From: Anisus vortex
Taxonomy: Eukaryota; Mollusca; Gastropoda; Planorbidae
Assembly (NCBI GenBank): GCA_949126835.1
Contig: OX421494.1
Span: 3,355,201-3,419,200 of the forward strand
Length of the DNA stretch: 64,000 nucleotides
Direction of reading: 5' to 3'
Below are positions 54,215-64,000 of this stretch, one piece after another. The first letter of the stretch is position 1, and each line of letters opens with the position of its first letter. The notes under the pieces were generated by a model, which ran no database searches, was not told where the DNA came from, and saw only the letters and a list, made by a program, of their open reading frames with translations. Position numbers and translations under genes: made by a program.

Positions 54215-54362
54215 ATTGTTTGAACAAGCCAGGAAAACCAGTAACTTGACATCATTTAAAACACTAACAGAATTGCAGGACTAGACTCAAACCGCGGATG
54301 AGCGTAGGACGCAATAATCTTCTTTATAGAAAGAGCGTCTGTGATGTATAAGATAAGATACG
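54215..54362 (+). mobile_element. CR1-like LINE 3' end
   Basis: GTTTGAACAAGCCAGGAAAA through GTGATGTATAAGATAAGAT; the coding tail ends in TAG after GCAGGAC. Confidence 0.72.
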
Positions 54363-54639
54363 ACCAGTAAAATGATGTCGGTCCTTCGCAGGAGTTAAAA
54401 TGTATTTCCAGAATTTTAACTAAAAATTAAAAATAATAACGTAAAACCTCAAATGCCACAGATAGTAAATCATACGCTAAGCATACCGACACTGTCAGCA
54501 TTGATAATCCATGTAAATCTTTACTTCAAGGTGCGCTCTACTAAAAGCACCAACCATTGACAAGTCTTATCGATTATGCATGCATAAAAGGTCGAAGAGA
54601 AAAACATTTCCGGTCGTATTCGATCATTTGGTTCGAAAC

Positions 54640-54759
54640 ATGTCTGTCTACTGCATTACTGGTTGTAAGAAAAGGTGTCAAGGATTAAATTTTAATTCAT
54701 TTCCAAAAGATGTATCCAAAAGAAAACGATGGATTGTGAATGTCAAATTTGAAGAATAA
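54640..54759 (+). pseudogene. Partial THAP zinc-finger ORF
   Basis: 39 residues: MSVYCITGCKKRCQGLNFNS then FPKDVSKRKRWIVNVKFEE, then TAA. The start, C-x3-C spacing and FPKD-x-x-x-KRKRW segment fit the N-terminal half of a THAP DNA-binding domain; the C-terminal Cys-His pair and AVPTIF-like motif are absent. A hAT MITE lies 7 bp downstream, so the rest may be displaced. ATTTCCGGTCG precedes the ATG. Confidence 0.6.
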
Positions 54760-54766
54760 CCTAGGC

Positions 54767-54927
54767 CAGGGGTCGGCTACCTTTTGATAATAGTGTGCCA
54801 AAGTAGGGATTTCTAATTCATTCAGCGTGCCAACAGCCTAAAAGTCATCCTGCTCTAGCACTTATTTTTTGTAGAAGAGACTTGAATTGCTTTTTTTGGC
54901 ACGCGTGATATAGGTTGCTGACCCCTG
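54767..54927. mobile_element. hAT-like MITE, complete 161 bp
   Basis: CAGGGGTCGGCTACC and GGTTGCTGACCCCTG are inverted ends. Flanks ACCTAGGC (54759-54766) and ACTTAGAC (54928-54935) are an 8-bp duplication with two transition changes. Confidence 0.85.
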
Positions 54928-55670
54928 ACTTAGACTATTTATAATCCCAAACTTGTTGCAAAAGAATTTTCTTTTGTTTTTTTGTTTTTATAAATCTACA
55001 CATTGTATTTTCTTAATAACCAAGGACGCAACTCTTGACTAATTTTTTTTATAAACAAAGCTAAATTTAACCTTACGCGACTTAAGCTTTTAGTATTAAT
55101 TATCACCTACTAGTTTTTTATGTTTAAAACGGATTCCTCATAATTAATCTTGTAGCCTTTGTATATTTCTTAAAGACCAAAACTGGCCGTTGAGGTTGAA
55201 ATCAATTGTCAAACACAACAAAAGTCTGTTTTTTGTTTACGAAAATGGTGGGAAATGTCACCGGAAGTTCATGATGTCTTCCATTTGAAAAGGTCACACC
55301 TCATTATGACTTGTCAATTAAGTGTTAAAGTTTAATTATAGCCTTACACCACTGATCTATAAAAAAATTGTAAGCGCAAATTGAAGCCAGAGTTGACTAC
55401 ACTATTTACACTAGTCACTTATCCATATAAGCGAGTTATAGTAATAAACCGCCTATAATTAGAACAGATCTGTACGATTAAAAGAAAATCTAAGTCAATT
55501 GAAATGTATTTACAGGTCAGTGTTTAGGAAATCTAATTTTATAGATTAGTGAAAGTCACGTGAAAGCGTATTAATTTTGTCTTCAAGAATATAGTTTCCG
55601 GGCCCAGTCCATTATTTATATAGATCGGTGCCTTACACTCAAGAAGTCATTTCCGGCTTATTGATAAAAC

Positions 55671-57408
55671 ATGAATGAAAATGATCTCCCTTTTGTTCCA
55701 AAAGTAAGACATCAGAAAAGAAATGGGCTTTATTCACAAGTCCTTAGCGATAGCAGCTTGGTCACGTGATCGGACCAAAACATACCAATAATGGCGTCTT
55801 TCGCCTCTATTTTATCTGCATCAATGCTTATTAAAAGCATTGAATTTAGAGACATTATATAACAGCAAAGATGTCTTAAACACTGCACATGGGTGAGATT
55901 ATAACATATCCACATGAACATAATTTTTAAAAGCCAAGCATTGTTTAATCATGAAGAGATTTAGGCCTATTGGGTGATGACTTTCGAAGCGACAGTCGAC
56001 ACTATCGACATCGAAGTATAGGCCTACAGAATTACAAAGTACGACTTGTAATGGACCTTAATGGTATAATTACCATATGTATGAATAGTGGAAGCAACAT
56101 TAAAGGAAAGGTCTGAATAAAATGTGAACAGCATAGGCCTACTCGACAATTCAGGAAAAGTAGGTATTACTTTTAATAAGACTTAAGACTTTGTCTTCCT
56201 TATTTTTATTAAGTTCCATTAAAATAGTACAAGATAATAAGAGAAAGTTGACAGTTTAGTTAACGTAAATACTTTACTAAAGTGTAAAGTAATGTAAATT
56301 GTAGGCATAGCCTACATGAAAATAAACTGATTTAAGTTAAGGCCGACCTATGGGGACTTACTTTATTTCATTTGATGAAATTATTGAGCCATATTATTAT
56401 AATCATCATATTTGAGTCATTTAGTCTGGTATGATGATTTAGACTTTCGGATAAGTTTTTTTGTGTGTGTCACATTTCGTGATATATTGTAGGTTTAATT
56501 TAATTGTCATTGATAGGATAGTATATCCCCCATTTACTATATTATAGTTATAGTCCTATCCTATAGTCTAGCCTATATATAGGCATAAGATAACATATAA
56601 TTAAGCCTAGTATTAATTAGTCAATATTCATTGGCATGCTGCAGCTGGTATATATAGAGGCTATATTTTGGCTATAGATCTATCAGCACCACTGCTTTGA
56701 ATAGTCTTATAACAGTTTTTAATGCTATATAAAATTAAAACTATTCAAAATACAAATGTAAAGCTTGATGCCAGTAGCCTTATAGACTATAGGACATAGG
56801 CCTATAGTAGTATTGTAGGATTCTATTGTAGGATGAAGTCCAATAAACATTTTGGTGTGGTGGCTATAAAGACCTATATATTAATATGATATAGGCCTAA
56901 AACTAATTGACTTTTTTTTATTCTGTAGATATAGGCCTAGGCTATGTAATACCTATATATTTTTTAGTTAATTAATATTTTTTCATGTAACAGAATATTC
57001 CTTCCTTCAACTTCAACATTTGAAATATGCTTCAATTCAGATAAAAATGCTATAACTATAAGTATAGGGTAAAGTAAAGGAGGTTCTGGATAGTGCTGGC
57101 CACATAATCAAATAGTATGCCGTGGCCACGTAAACTGTTGAATGCTGCTTCATCTGGCCTTTGGATCAATTTGGTGCAACAATTAGTTTATTTTAGGCCT
57201 CTTGAATTAATAAAAAAAATATATAAATATAATATATTTATTTATGACATGTTACTTGTTTCCCCCCCCCCCCCCCCCCCATCGCAAACAGGTAATTGAA
57301 GCAGAATGTCAAGGCAGGGTGGATGAAGACAGCTTGTTGCAAGTACATGTTGGACTGTTTAGCTGCAGTATAATCCTAGAGGAAAAGGAATTTCATATGT
57401 TGCATACT
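55671..57408 (+). other. Possible two-exon small ORF
   Basis: MNENDLPFVPK (55671-55703) ends at donor GTAAGA. An acceptor CGCAAACAG at 57290 opens VIEAECQGRVDEDSLLQVHV and GLFSCSIILEEKEFHMLHT then TAG (57406-57408), with AATAAA about 40 bp later. The phases agree. The 50-residue product matches nothing I know, and the 1.6-kb intron contains SINE sequence. Confidence 0.25.
57065..57180 (+). mobile_element. SINE family A, 3' fragment
   Basis: GGGTAAAGTAAAGGAGGTTC through GGATCAATTTGGTGC. Confidence 0.65.
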
Positions 57409-57409
57409 T

Positions 57410-60400
57410 AGGCAACCCACCTCTATACATGACATCAGTCTACTGTTAAAAATAAATTCTATATTTAATTTCATCACATATTTTGTTGTAATTTATGTTT
57501 AATTGCTAATTATATTAATATATATTTATATTTTAACTTACAAAAAAATTAAAAAAGAATCATAAAATATTTTCATAAAATATTTTTCAATATTTTTATT
57601 TTATTTAATACATTTAAAGAATCAAAGGCTAATGTCAGCACATCTTCCTTGCAAAATACATCATTGACTATCCTTTACTGGATGCAATTGAAACACAGTC
57701 TCCTTCAACAGCACATGGTTACATTTTCTTTAATTAAGCAGTGTCAATGTCAACAACTGATGCAGGACTTTTTCTCATGTCTGGCAGCTAACATCATTTT
57801 GTATTAGATGATCCCCATGGACATTTTGTTTCCATTGATTGATACATTCAGTCTAAATAGAAAAAAAAATACTTTTATAAAACAACATATTAATATTTAG
57901 GCTAAATCATAAATGTTCACTTTCCAAAATTTACTACAGTACCAGTACATAGTTTTCAATATATTACTTATAAAATAAAATTACATAAAATTATAAATCA
58001 TATAATCATACCCAAACATTGAACATATGTATGTTGATTATTCTTATAGAAATGCAATGGAAGTAAATAAAATTTAGTTAGCTATTTCATTTCATTAGTG
58101 TAAATAATTTTAGATCCATTCAAAATAAGCATAATCAACCAAATTTTACACTAAAAGAAAAAAAAATTACCAAAATTCATAATATGTCTATTTAATTATG
58201 CTTATGGGTCAATGGTATGTGATGAAAATGACTATGAAATGCTCCAGATTTTAGTTGTACTGGTACTCATTTAACATTAACATGTAAGGTTGAAGAAAAA
58301 ACACATTACCGGGTACCCGGTAATATTAATTTAATTTAAACATTCAATACAATCAGTTATTTTTATATGGTTGATGATTCCAAGTAATTCCATTATTCCC
58401 CCATCAGTATAACCATTTTAATTGATTGAAACTTCTTGTGCATCCCCTTCCTATCTAAAAATCAATTCAGGTTAAACACACAATTATAAAATACACAGTA
58501 ATTGCAAAAATACTGCTCAGTTCTTTATTTACTTTTATTAAATTAGGTGACAACATTGTTTTATGGTTACTGTACCACTTTAACAACAAGAGTAATTGAT
58601 GTAAAATGGATTCATTCTGTACATAGAAGGCCTTTTTATTAGTCCTGTATAGACCTATATCTCTTAATATTTATATCCGATTGACTGAGATGCCTACATC
58701 TAAGCCTAAACTATATTAATATTTGTAAGTATTTATGAGGCTAATAATATATTATTATATAATAATATCATCAATTATTCATTATAAATGCATATATATA
58801 TTAGATCTTTATCATATCATAGTAGCTCTAATGTTAATATAATAATAATAATGCTTGCCTTAAGTCTAATCCATAATGTAGGCCTATAGGCCTATTATTA
58901 ATAATAGGCCTATATGGTCTTATACTTATATGAGTATATGAGGATTACTTATTTTAATTATAATATGAACTATAGGTCTATGCACAGGGATGTGTCTAAT
59001 GTTCATCCGAGGCAATGCACTAGCCCCAGCTCTAGTCTAGGCTAAGCGGCTAAGCATATAATACTAATACTAAACAGAATATACTCACTATAGTTATATA
59101 GGCTACACAGTTCATATCATATGTATAGAGTCTAAGCCTAATCAATATATAATATAATTATGGAAATATACATGGGCTTACAATATGATAGGCATATAGT
59201 CATAAAGGGCCTATAGTTATAGTTAGCCTATGTATAACCTATAACTATAGTATAGTGTATAGGCTTAAATGTAGTAGGATTAATGATTACCCTTTAGTGC
59301 CTTTAGCATACTTAGCTTAGCCTAAAGATTCTTTAGTAAAGACTAAGCTCATGCCTAAGTCTAATTTAAATAATTGAATATAGCCAATATAGGGCTGACC
59401 GCCTAACCTATAAATATATATATTGATGATATATATTATATAAATATTAGCCTAATAACTGAGGTTAGTTAGCTTTTCATTAGCCTAGCAGATAGCAAAT
59501 ATCGTATTGGATTGCATTATAATTAATAATAATTAAAATAGCCTACTCATTATCATTATGTGGGCAATATGAATATGTGTAGTGTAGGCTTAGGCTAGGC
59601 TATATGTAGTAGGCCTATATGAAGTATGTGTAGGCCTACACCACAAGCCGTTTATTATATTTTATAACAATAACATTACGTTGGTCTTCATTAATTGGCA
59701 ATTAATGAGTTGTATTAGCTGACCACACATAAAAATTGCCTAAGCGAATGATTTTATGAAATCATTTTATCATTGACCTAAGATAAAAAAAAATCTAAAT
59801 CAATGGCAAGTACACTTACCGTCGCTTAGGCCTACCACTAATACCAGTGTCGCCAGTGATCAGTGAAACTAGTGAAAGGTTGAAACCAGGAAGTCTCAGT
59901 CTTCGTCTTCGAAGTGTTTGGAACATAATATACTCTGTTATTTTGCCTTCTTTTGGCATGCCATGCATTAAGGAAGTTTGTATCTATCAGTGGATATCGA
60001 TGAAAGCATAGTTTCGTTTTCTTTTATGAAGATTTAACGTCGGAATTGGATCACACTAAGAAAACTTCTTATAATTTCACCATTAAAAAAAAATACTTCC
60101 TGGATTGATCACGTGACCCGGAAATACTTATGCATAAAGCCCATTCCCTGACGCCATATTATCGTCTCTTGAATAATGTATTGTAAAGTAGTAGTTCCTT
60201 GACCAAAATGACCTCTGGGGTCATCCTGTAAAAGGGTGAAACCTGGACTGTTACGATTCCCGAGCTCTATAGAATAAACATTTTTAATTTCTTGCCATTC
60301 CGTCCTGTACTTTAAACAAAAATCAATTATGCGGTATGTATGCTACAAATTAATGATATGATAATAATATATTATTTTACACGATCTCTTTTGTGTATCA

Positions 60401-60550
60401 AACCTTCGCCATACATTTCATGTATTGAAAAGTATCTCTTTATTTCATGTATTAGGCCTACTTATTTTTTATGTATTCAATATTAGCGGCAATTTCATAT
60501 TTTCAGTATTTTAACGTTTAATTCATGTATTAAATAGTATATCTTTACTA
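57410..60550. other. No recognised gene; AT-rich, many TAGGCCTA palindromes
   Basis: Very AT-rich non-coding sequence with dozens of AGGCCTA and its variants between 55.9 and 59.7 kb. A CACGTGACCCGGAAATA stretch near 60110 resembles a promoter element, but I see no exon beside it. Confidence 0.4.
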
Positions 60551-60729
60551 TTAAAAATAAAATTAGCTATGTATTTAATGTTGTTAATGCTAAGATATTA
60601 TCAGTCTATCGGTATGTGTAAATTCACTCAACCCTTGTACACACTAAAGCGCGTGCTTGTTCTAAAAATAGCTTCCCAACACAGTTCATACCTGCAAACC
60701 AAACTACCTCTTCGCGCCGCCCCTCACCC

Positions 60730-60980
60730 CACAAACACCTCAAACCACCCCTCTCTCTCTCTCTCTCTCTCCTTCCAGAACCACAGCATCTCTGGCCCAT
60801 TATCTACCTTAACCTATTTGTCGACCCCTAGCCCTCCCCTCCCCCCAATTACTACACCTCTGGTCGCCCCCTCTCCCCCTAACCCTGAATACCCATCTCT
60901 CCTCACACACACTCACACAAACTCTCTCTCTCTTACTCACGCAAGCACATACTCACACACACACACACACACGGGAGTAC
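60730..60980 (+). repeat. CT and CA microsatellites with pyrimidine-rich DNA
   Basis: CTCTCT run at 60752-60772 and ACACAC run at 60953-60972 inside C-rich sequence; the ORF across it is low-complexity. Confidence 0.85.
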
Positions 60981-62804
60981 ACTCACAAAACACCTTCGGC
61001 GATGTTGGAAGTGTTTATTAAATAGTCTCTGTTGCAGCACATTTCTAGCGAGAGGTTAGGCCCCCGTCCGCGGCTCTGGAATGCTCAGCGCGGGCTAAAA
61101 ATAGAACACAGAGGGGTCGAGGAAAAGTGGGGGGGGGGGGGGGTGCCTGGGCTGATTTGCAAAGAGTTTTTCATTAAGCTTGCTAGTTTTTTTTTAAATA
61201 TATTTTCTTGTTTTTTTAATTTTGCCTTGAGCCTCCCTGAGTGAGCACAACTCTGCTTTGTGATGCATCCTGTCTAGTGGTTGCGAGCCGTGCCGGGTAA
61301 ATGCACTCACTCATCACAATGCGCCGAATCATGGCCAGGCGCGTGAGGGCTATATTCAGTCTAACGCTCGCATACATACACCTTTACCCTTTGACCTTTG
61401 GACAGTGTGTCTACAAATTAGCAAGTGTATTTACACATACACCCATACGTGCAGACAAAAACACATACATATTAACGGCTTTATCTCTCCCTCTCTAACA
61501 CACACACTATCTATCTAACGCTTTGTATATATATATAATACGCGATTTGTAGGCCTATATATTAAATGCATGGAAAGACATACTAAATTACTAATATAAT
61601 ATCCATTCATATATACATACATTTTTGTGTCTATTATGAGTGCATATAGATAGGTAGATTGATAGATTGATAGACAGATTGATATACAAAGAGAGAGAAA
61701 GATACATTTGTTTGTGTCCTTATGTATATCTGAGCTTCGTTTATAATTTGTAAACACACGAAATGGCTACCATTAAGCTTAGAGAATGTTTCAATTTACT
61801 GTTTAGGCCTACTTATCAGTCTCTAACATCTAATTATTTCAGATTTGTTAAAACGTCTTTACTAGGCAGTGTTTTTTTTTTGTGTATGTGTGTTAACATT
61901 CTATTGTAGACTTAGCCAGCAGTTGTTGTTTTGTTTTTTTTTGTTTTTTTAAAGTGGATTCGGTTAATGAGTGTAGATTTATATCAAAGTAATTATCAAC
62001 GAGTGGGGGAAAACTGTACAGCGGTTATCCGCCCACCAAAAACACCAGTGACATTTTAAGAATAAATAATTTTAGGGTTGGATCTAACACATTAAACAGT
62101 TGCTAAAAAAAACACTAAGTTTTTCGTATTAATCTCCCCGTGTAGAACAAGGCAGCAACAATATTCCACCATGCCTCCCTCTTTCTGGGTTAAAGGCGGC
62201 TAACTGACTGTATGCCATGTTTTGTTAATGGACTTATTCTGTGGGTTTCCCCCCATGTTCCTAGCGGGTTTTTCCCTATCTTTTTATTATTCCCAGTGGT
62301 GTCCATCACAAGGGCTCTGCTCGGAAGTTTCGTTGGGAGAATATGGCCTAGCCATTGCCATCTTTTTTGTGATAATGGTTATTGCAATTGAATATATCTA
62401 TAACCAAACTAACAATTTAATATTAACATGTTTAATAAGTTATTTCACATGTATTAAACAGAGTAACCAAATCGTCTAAGTACAAGGCTCTGATAAACTG
62501 AGCATATAGAGGTCTGAGCATATAGAGGTCTAGGGGCCTGATAAGTTCTAAATTTAAAACATGACTAAACAATTTCTTTTAACGAATCACAATTCAACTC
62601 TGCCCTAACGTGTGTTGTCAGCGACGAATTCTCTTGCAGGTTTTCATTGGCCACTAAAAATAAAAAGAATGAATTCGGGCTCTAAATACATTCCCAGTGG
62701 GCAGTTGTTTCCACGTGTTTTTCCGGTTTCGACGTTTTTTCCCCGAATTAGTCAGCAATGCATCGACAACTCAATTATTTTGAAGGAGTCTTGTCTTAGA
62801 TTTA

Positions 62805-63060
62805 ACAATGTTTATCTTATCTTATACATTACAGACGTTCCTTCTATAAAGAAGATTTTTACGTCCTACGCACATCCGTGTTTTGAGTCTAGTCATGCTA
62901 CATCTTTATTAGAAGTTACTGGTTTTCCTGTTTTGTTCAGGCAACCCATTCCATGCAAGAATGCCATTCTGGAAAAAAGAGTACTTGTATGCATTTGTTT
63001 TCGCATAAGGGATAAGGAAGGGGTTTTTGGCCTTATGTTTAAATGAGTATTGCAACATTT
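62805..63060 (-). mobile_element. CR1-like LINE 3' end
   Basis: Reverse-strand copy starting TTATCTTATACATTACAGAC, with the coding tail around 62940-63010. Confidence 0.75.
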
Positions 63061-63339
63061 AACAACTCAGCCCTCAAAAAACAGAACGAAGCTCGAGTTA
63101 TTGTGTTCTATGTGTGTTTATTTAATTCATTTTTTGCTTATTATGTGTAAATACATTAATAGAGTGTTCGAAATCATCAACAGAAACCATTTCACCTTTT
63201 TTTATATTGCTACCCGCTATAACTCATCGATAATCTATCTATCATGCATTCTTTTTGTTAAAGCACCTTTATATATCCATTTGTAACAGTACCGTCTAAT
63301 TATTTATCTACATTTCCGATCAGAAATATTTCAAATTCT

Positions 63340-63685
63340 GCGCCCTGACCTCCCAACTGTTTGGGTCAATTCGGAGGTGCTTCATGTCTCTTTTAAAGGG
63401 ATCCACAAATCTCAGTTTTGGACGTCCAGCATGTCTCTGTCTCGAGGCTAACGTTCCATAAAGGATGTCATGCAGGAGTCGACCCTGTGGAATTCGGCGT
63501 ACATGACCTAGCCAGCTGAGAGGTCTGTTGCTGGGAGTGATGTCTTGACACCTTGCTCTTCGTAGGATCTCTGCATTTGAAACTATGTCCTGCCATCTTA
63601 TGTCTAGAATACGTCTGAGACGACTGAGGTAAAAAGTGATCAGTTTTATTCCTGTCAGGAATATGTCCACTAATTGTATAGCTCA
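63340..63685 (-). mobile_element. LINE C-terminal fragment, same family as 3360-4535
   Basis: Minus-strand reading [38 protein letters not shown] and GRPKLRFVDPFKRDMKHL. It lacks the 69-bp duplication seen in the first copy. Confidence 0.8.
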
Positions 63686-63689
63686 ACAT

Positions 63690-64000
63690 CCATACCATTC
63701 GCTCCTGGCTGGTCTCTCGCCCTCCTCCCTTCAGAGACTCCAACGTATCCAGAACTGCGCAGCCCGACTAGTCCTCAAGAAGAATAAAATAATATCAATA
63801 ATATCAAATAATATCACTCCTCTGCCCCGATCTCTGCACTGGCTACCCATCACCAACCGGATCTCATATAAGCTGGCTTCTCTCTGCTATAAGTGCCTGA
63901 ATAACTCTGCCCCGGATTACCTTCGCTCATGTCTTGAGCTCTACACCCAATCCCGTCCACTTCGTTCGGCTTCTGACGCGCTTACTCTGCGGATCCCTCG
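63690..64000 (+). mobile_element. L2-like LINE RT C-terminal part, cut by window edge
   Basis: Readable as LLAGLSPSSLQRLQRIQNCA, then LHWLPITNRISYKLASLCYK and SAPDYLRSCLELYTQSRPLR, ending TLRIP at 64000. A fragment at 24706-24988 carries the next part of the same family. A small ATATCAATA-type insertion disrupts the frame near 63790-63815. Confidence 0.82.

Noticed and set aside
61085..61110. A perfect MEF2-like site CTAAAAATAG
   Set aside because: A single 10-bp match in AT-rich DNA with no adjacent gene is not evidence of regulation.
1..64000. CRISPR arrays, operons, prophage or plasmid features
   Set aside because: Spliced genes, LINEs, SINEs and hAT elements show this is animal nuclear DNA; the tandem arrays have no spacer structure.

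Overview
This is a window of animal nuclear DNA, AT-rich and crowded with repeats. I infer a mollusc, most likely a gastropod. The evidence is a long many-exon gene with large introns, tRNA-derived SINEs, CR1/L2-type LINEs, hAT elements, and a frequent TAGGCCTA palindrome. Nothing in the sequence fixes the species.

One gene dominates. From about 556 to 37885 on the + strand I can place 33 coding exons that join in a single frame with no stops (1,274 residues plus stop). They encode a molybdo-flavoenzyme of the xanthine dehydrogenase/aldehyde oxidase family. The order is two [2Fe-2S] domains (exons 1-4), FAD domain (5-9), flavoprotein C-terminal domain (9-12), and molybdopterin domains (13-33). 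All expected Cys ligands, the GGGFGGK and MGQG cofactor loops and the GEPP catalytic Glu are present. Val follows GGGFGGK where xanthine dehydrogenases have Glu, so I call it aldehyde-oxidase-like. Only the initiator Met and a few residues are missing; a candidate micro-exon lies at 503-513. A poly(A) signal is at 38272.

The introns are built from transposons. Intron 1 holds nested TIR elements with readable 8-bp target duplications. Intron 4 holds a 4.15-kb hAT relic with another TIR element inside it. Intron 19 holds a complete LTR-to-LTR element (22282-26683) with apparently identical 511-bp LTRs and the target duplication CAAGC. It lacks gag and protease, and its integrase comes before a Ty3/gypsy-type RT-RNase H. 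Its primer-binding site extends into a 45-nt tRNA-Leu tail joined to a stray PPT/U3 fragment, which looks like a scar of aberrant reverse transcription. A LINE 3' end splits its pol frame.

From 38.3 kb to the end I recognise no intact gene. This part holds an L2-like LINE with one nonsense codon, several SINEs and CR1-like 3' ends, simple repeats, a 1.8-kb satellite with a 440-bp higher-order unit (51540-53345), a partial THAP zinc-finger ORF (54640-54759), and LINE fragments at the right edge.
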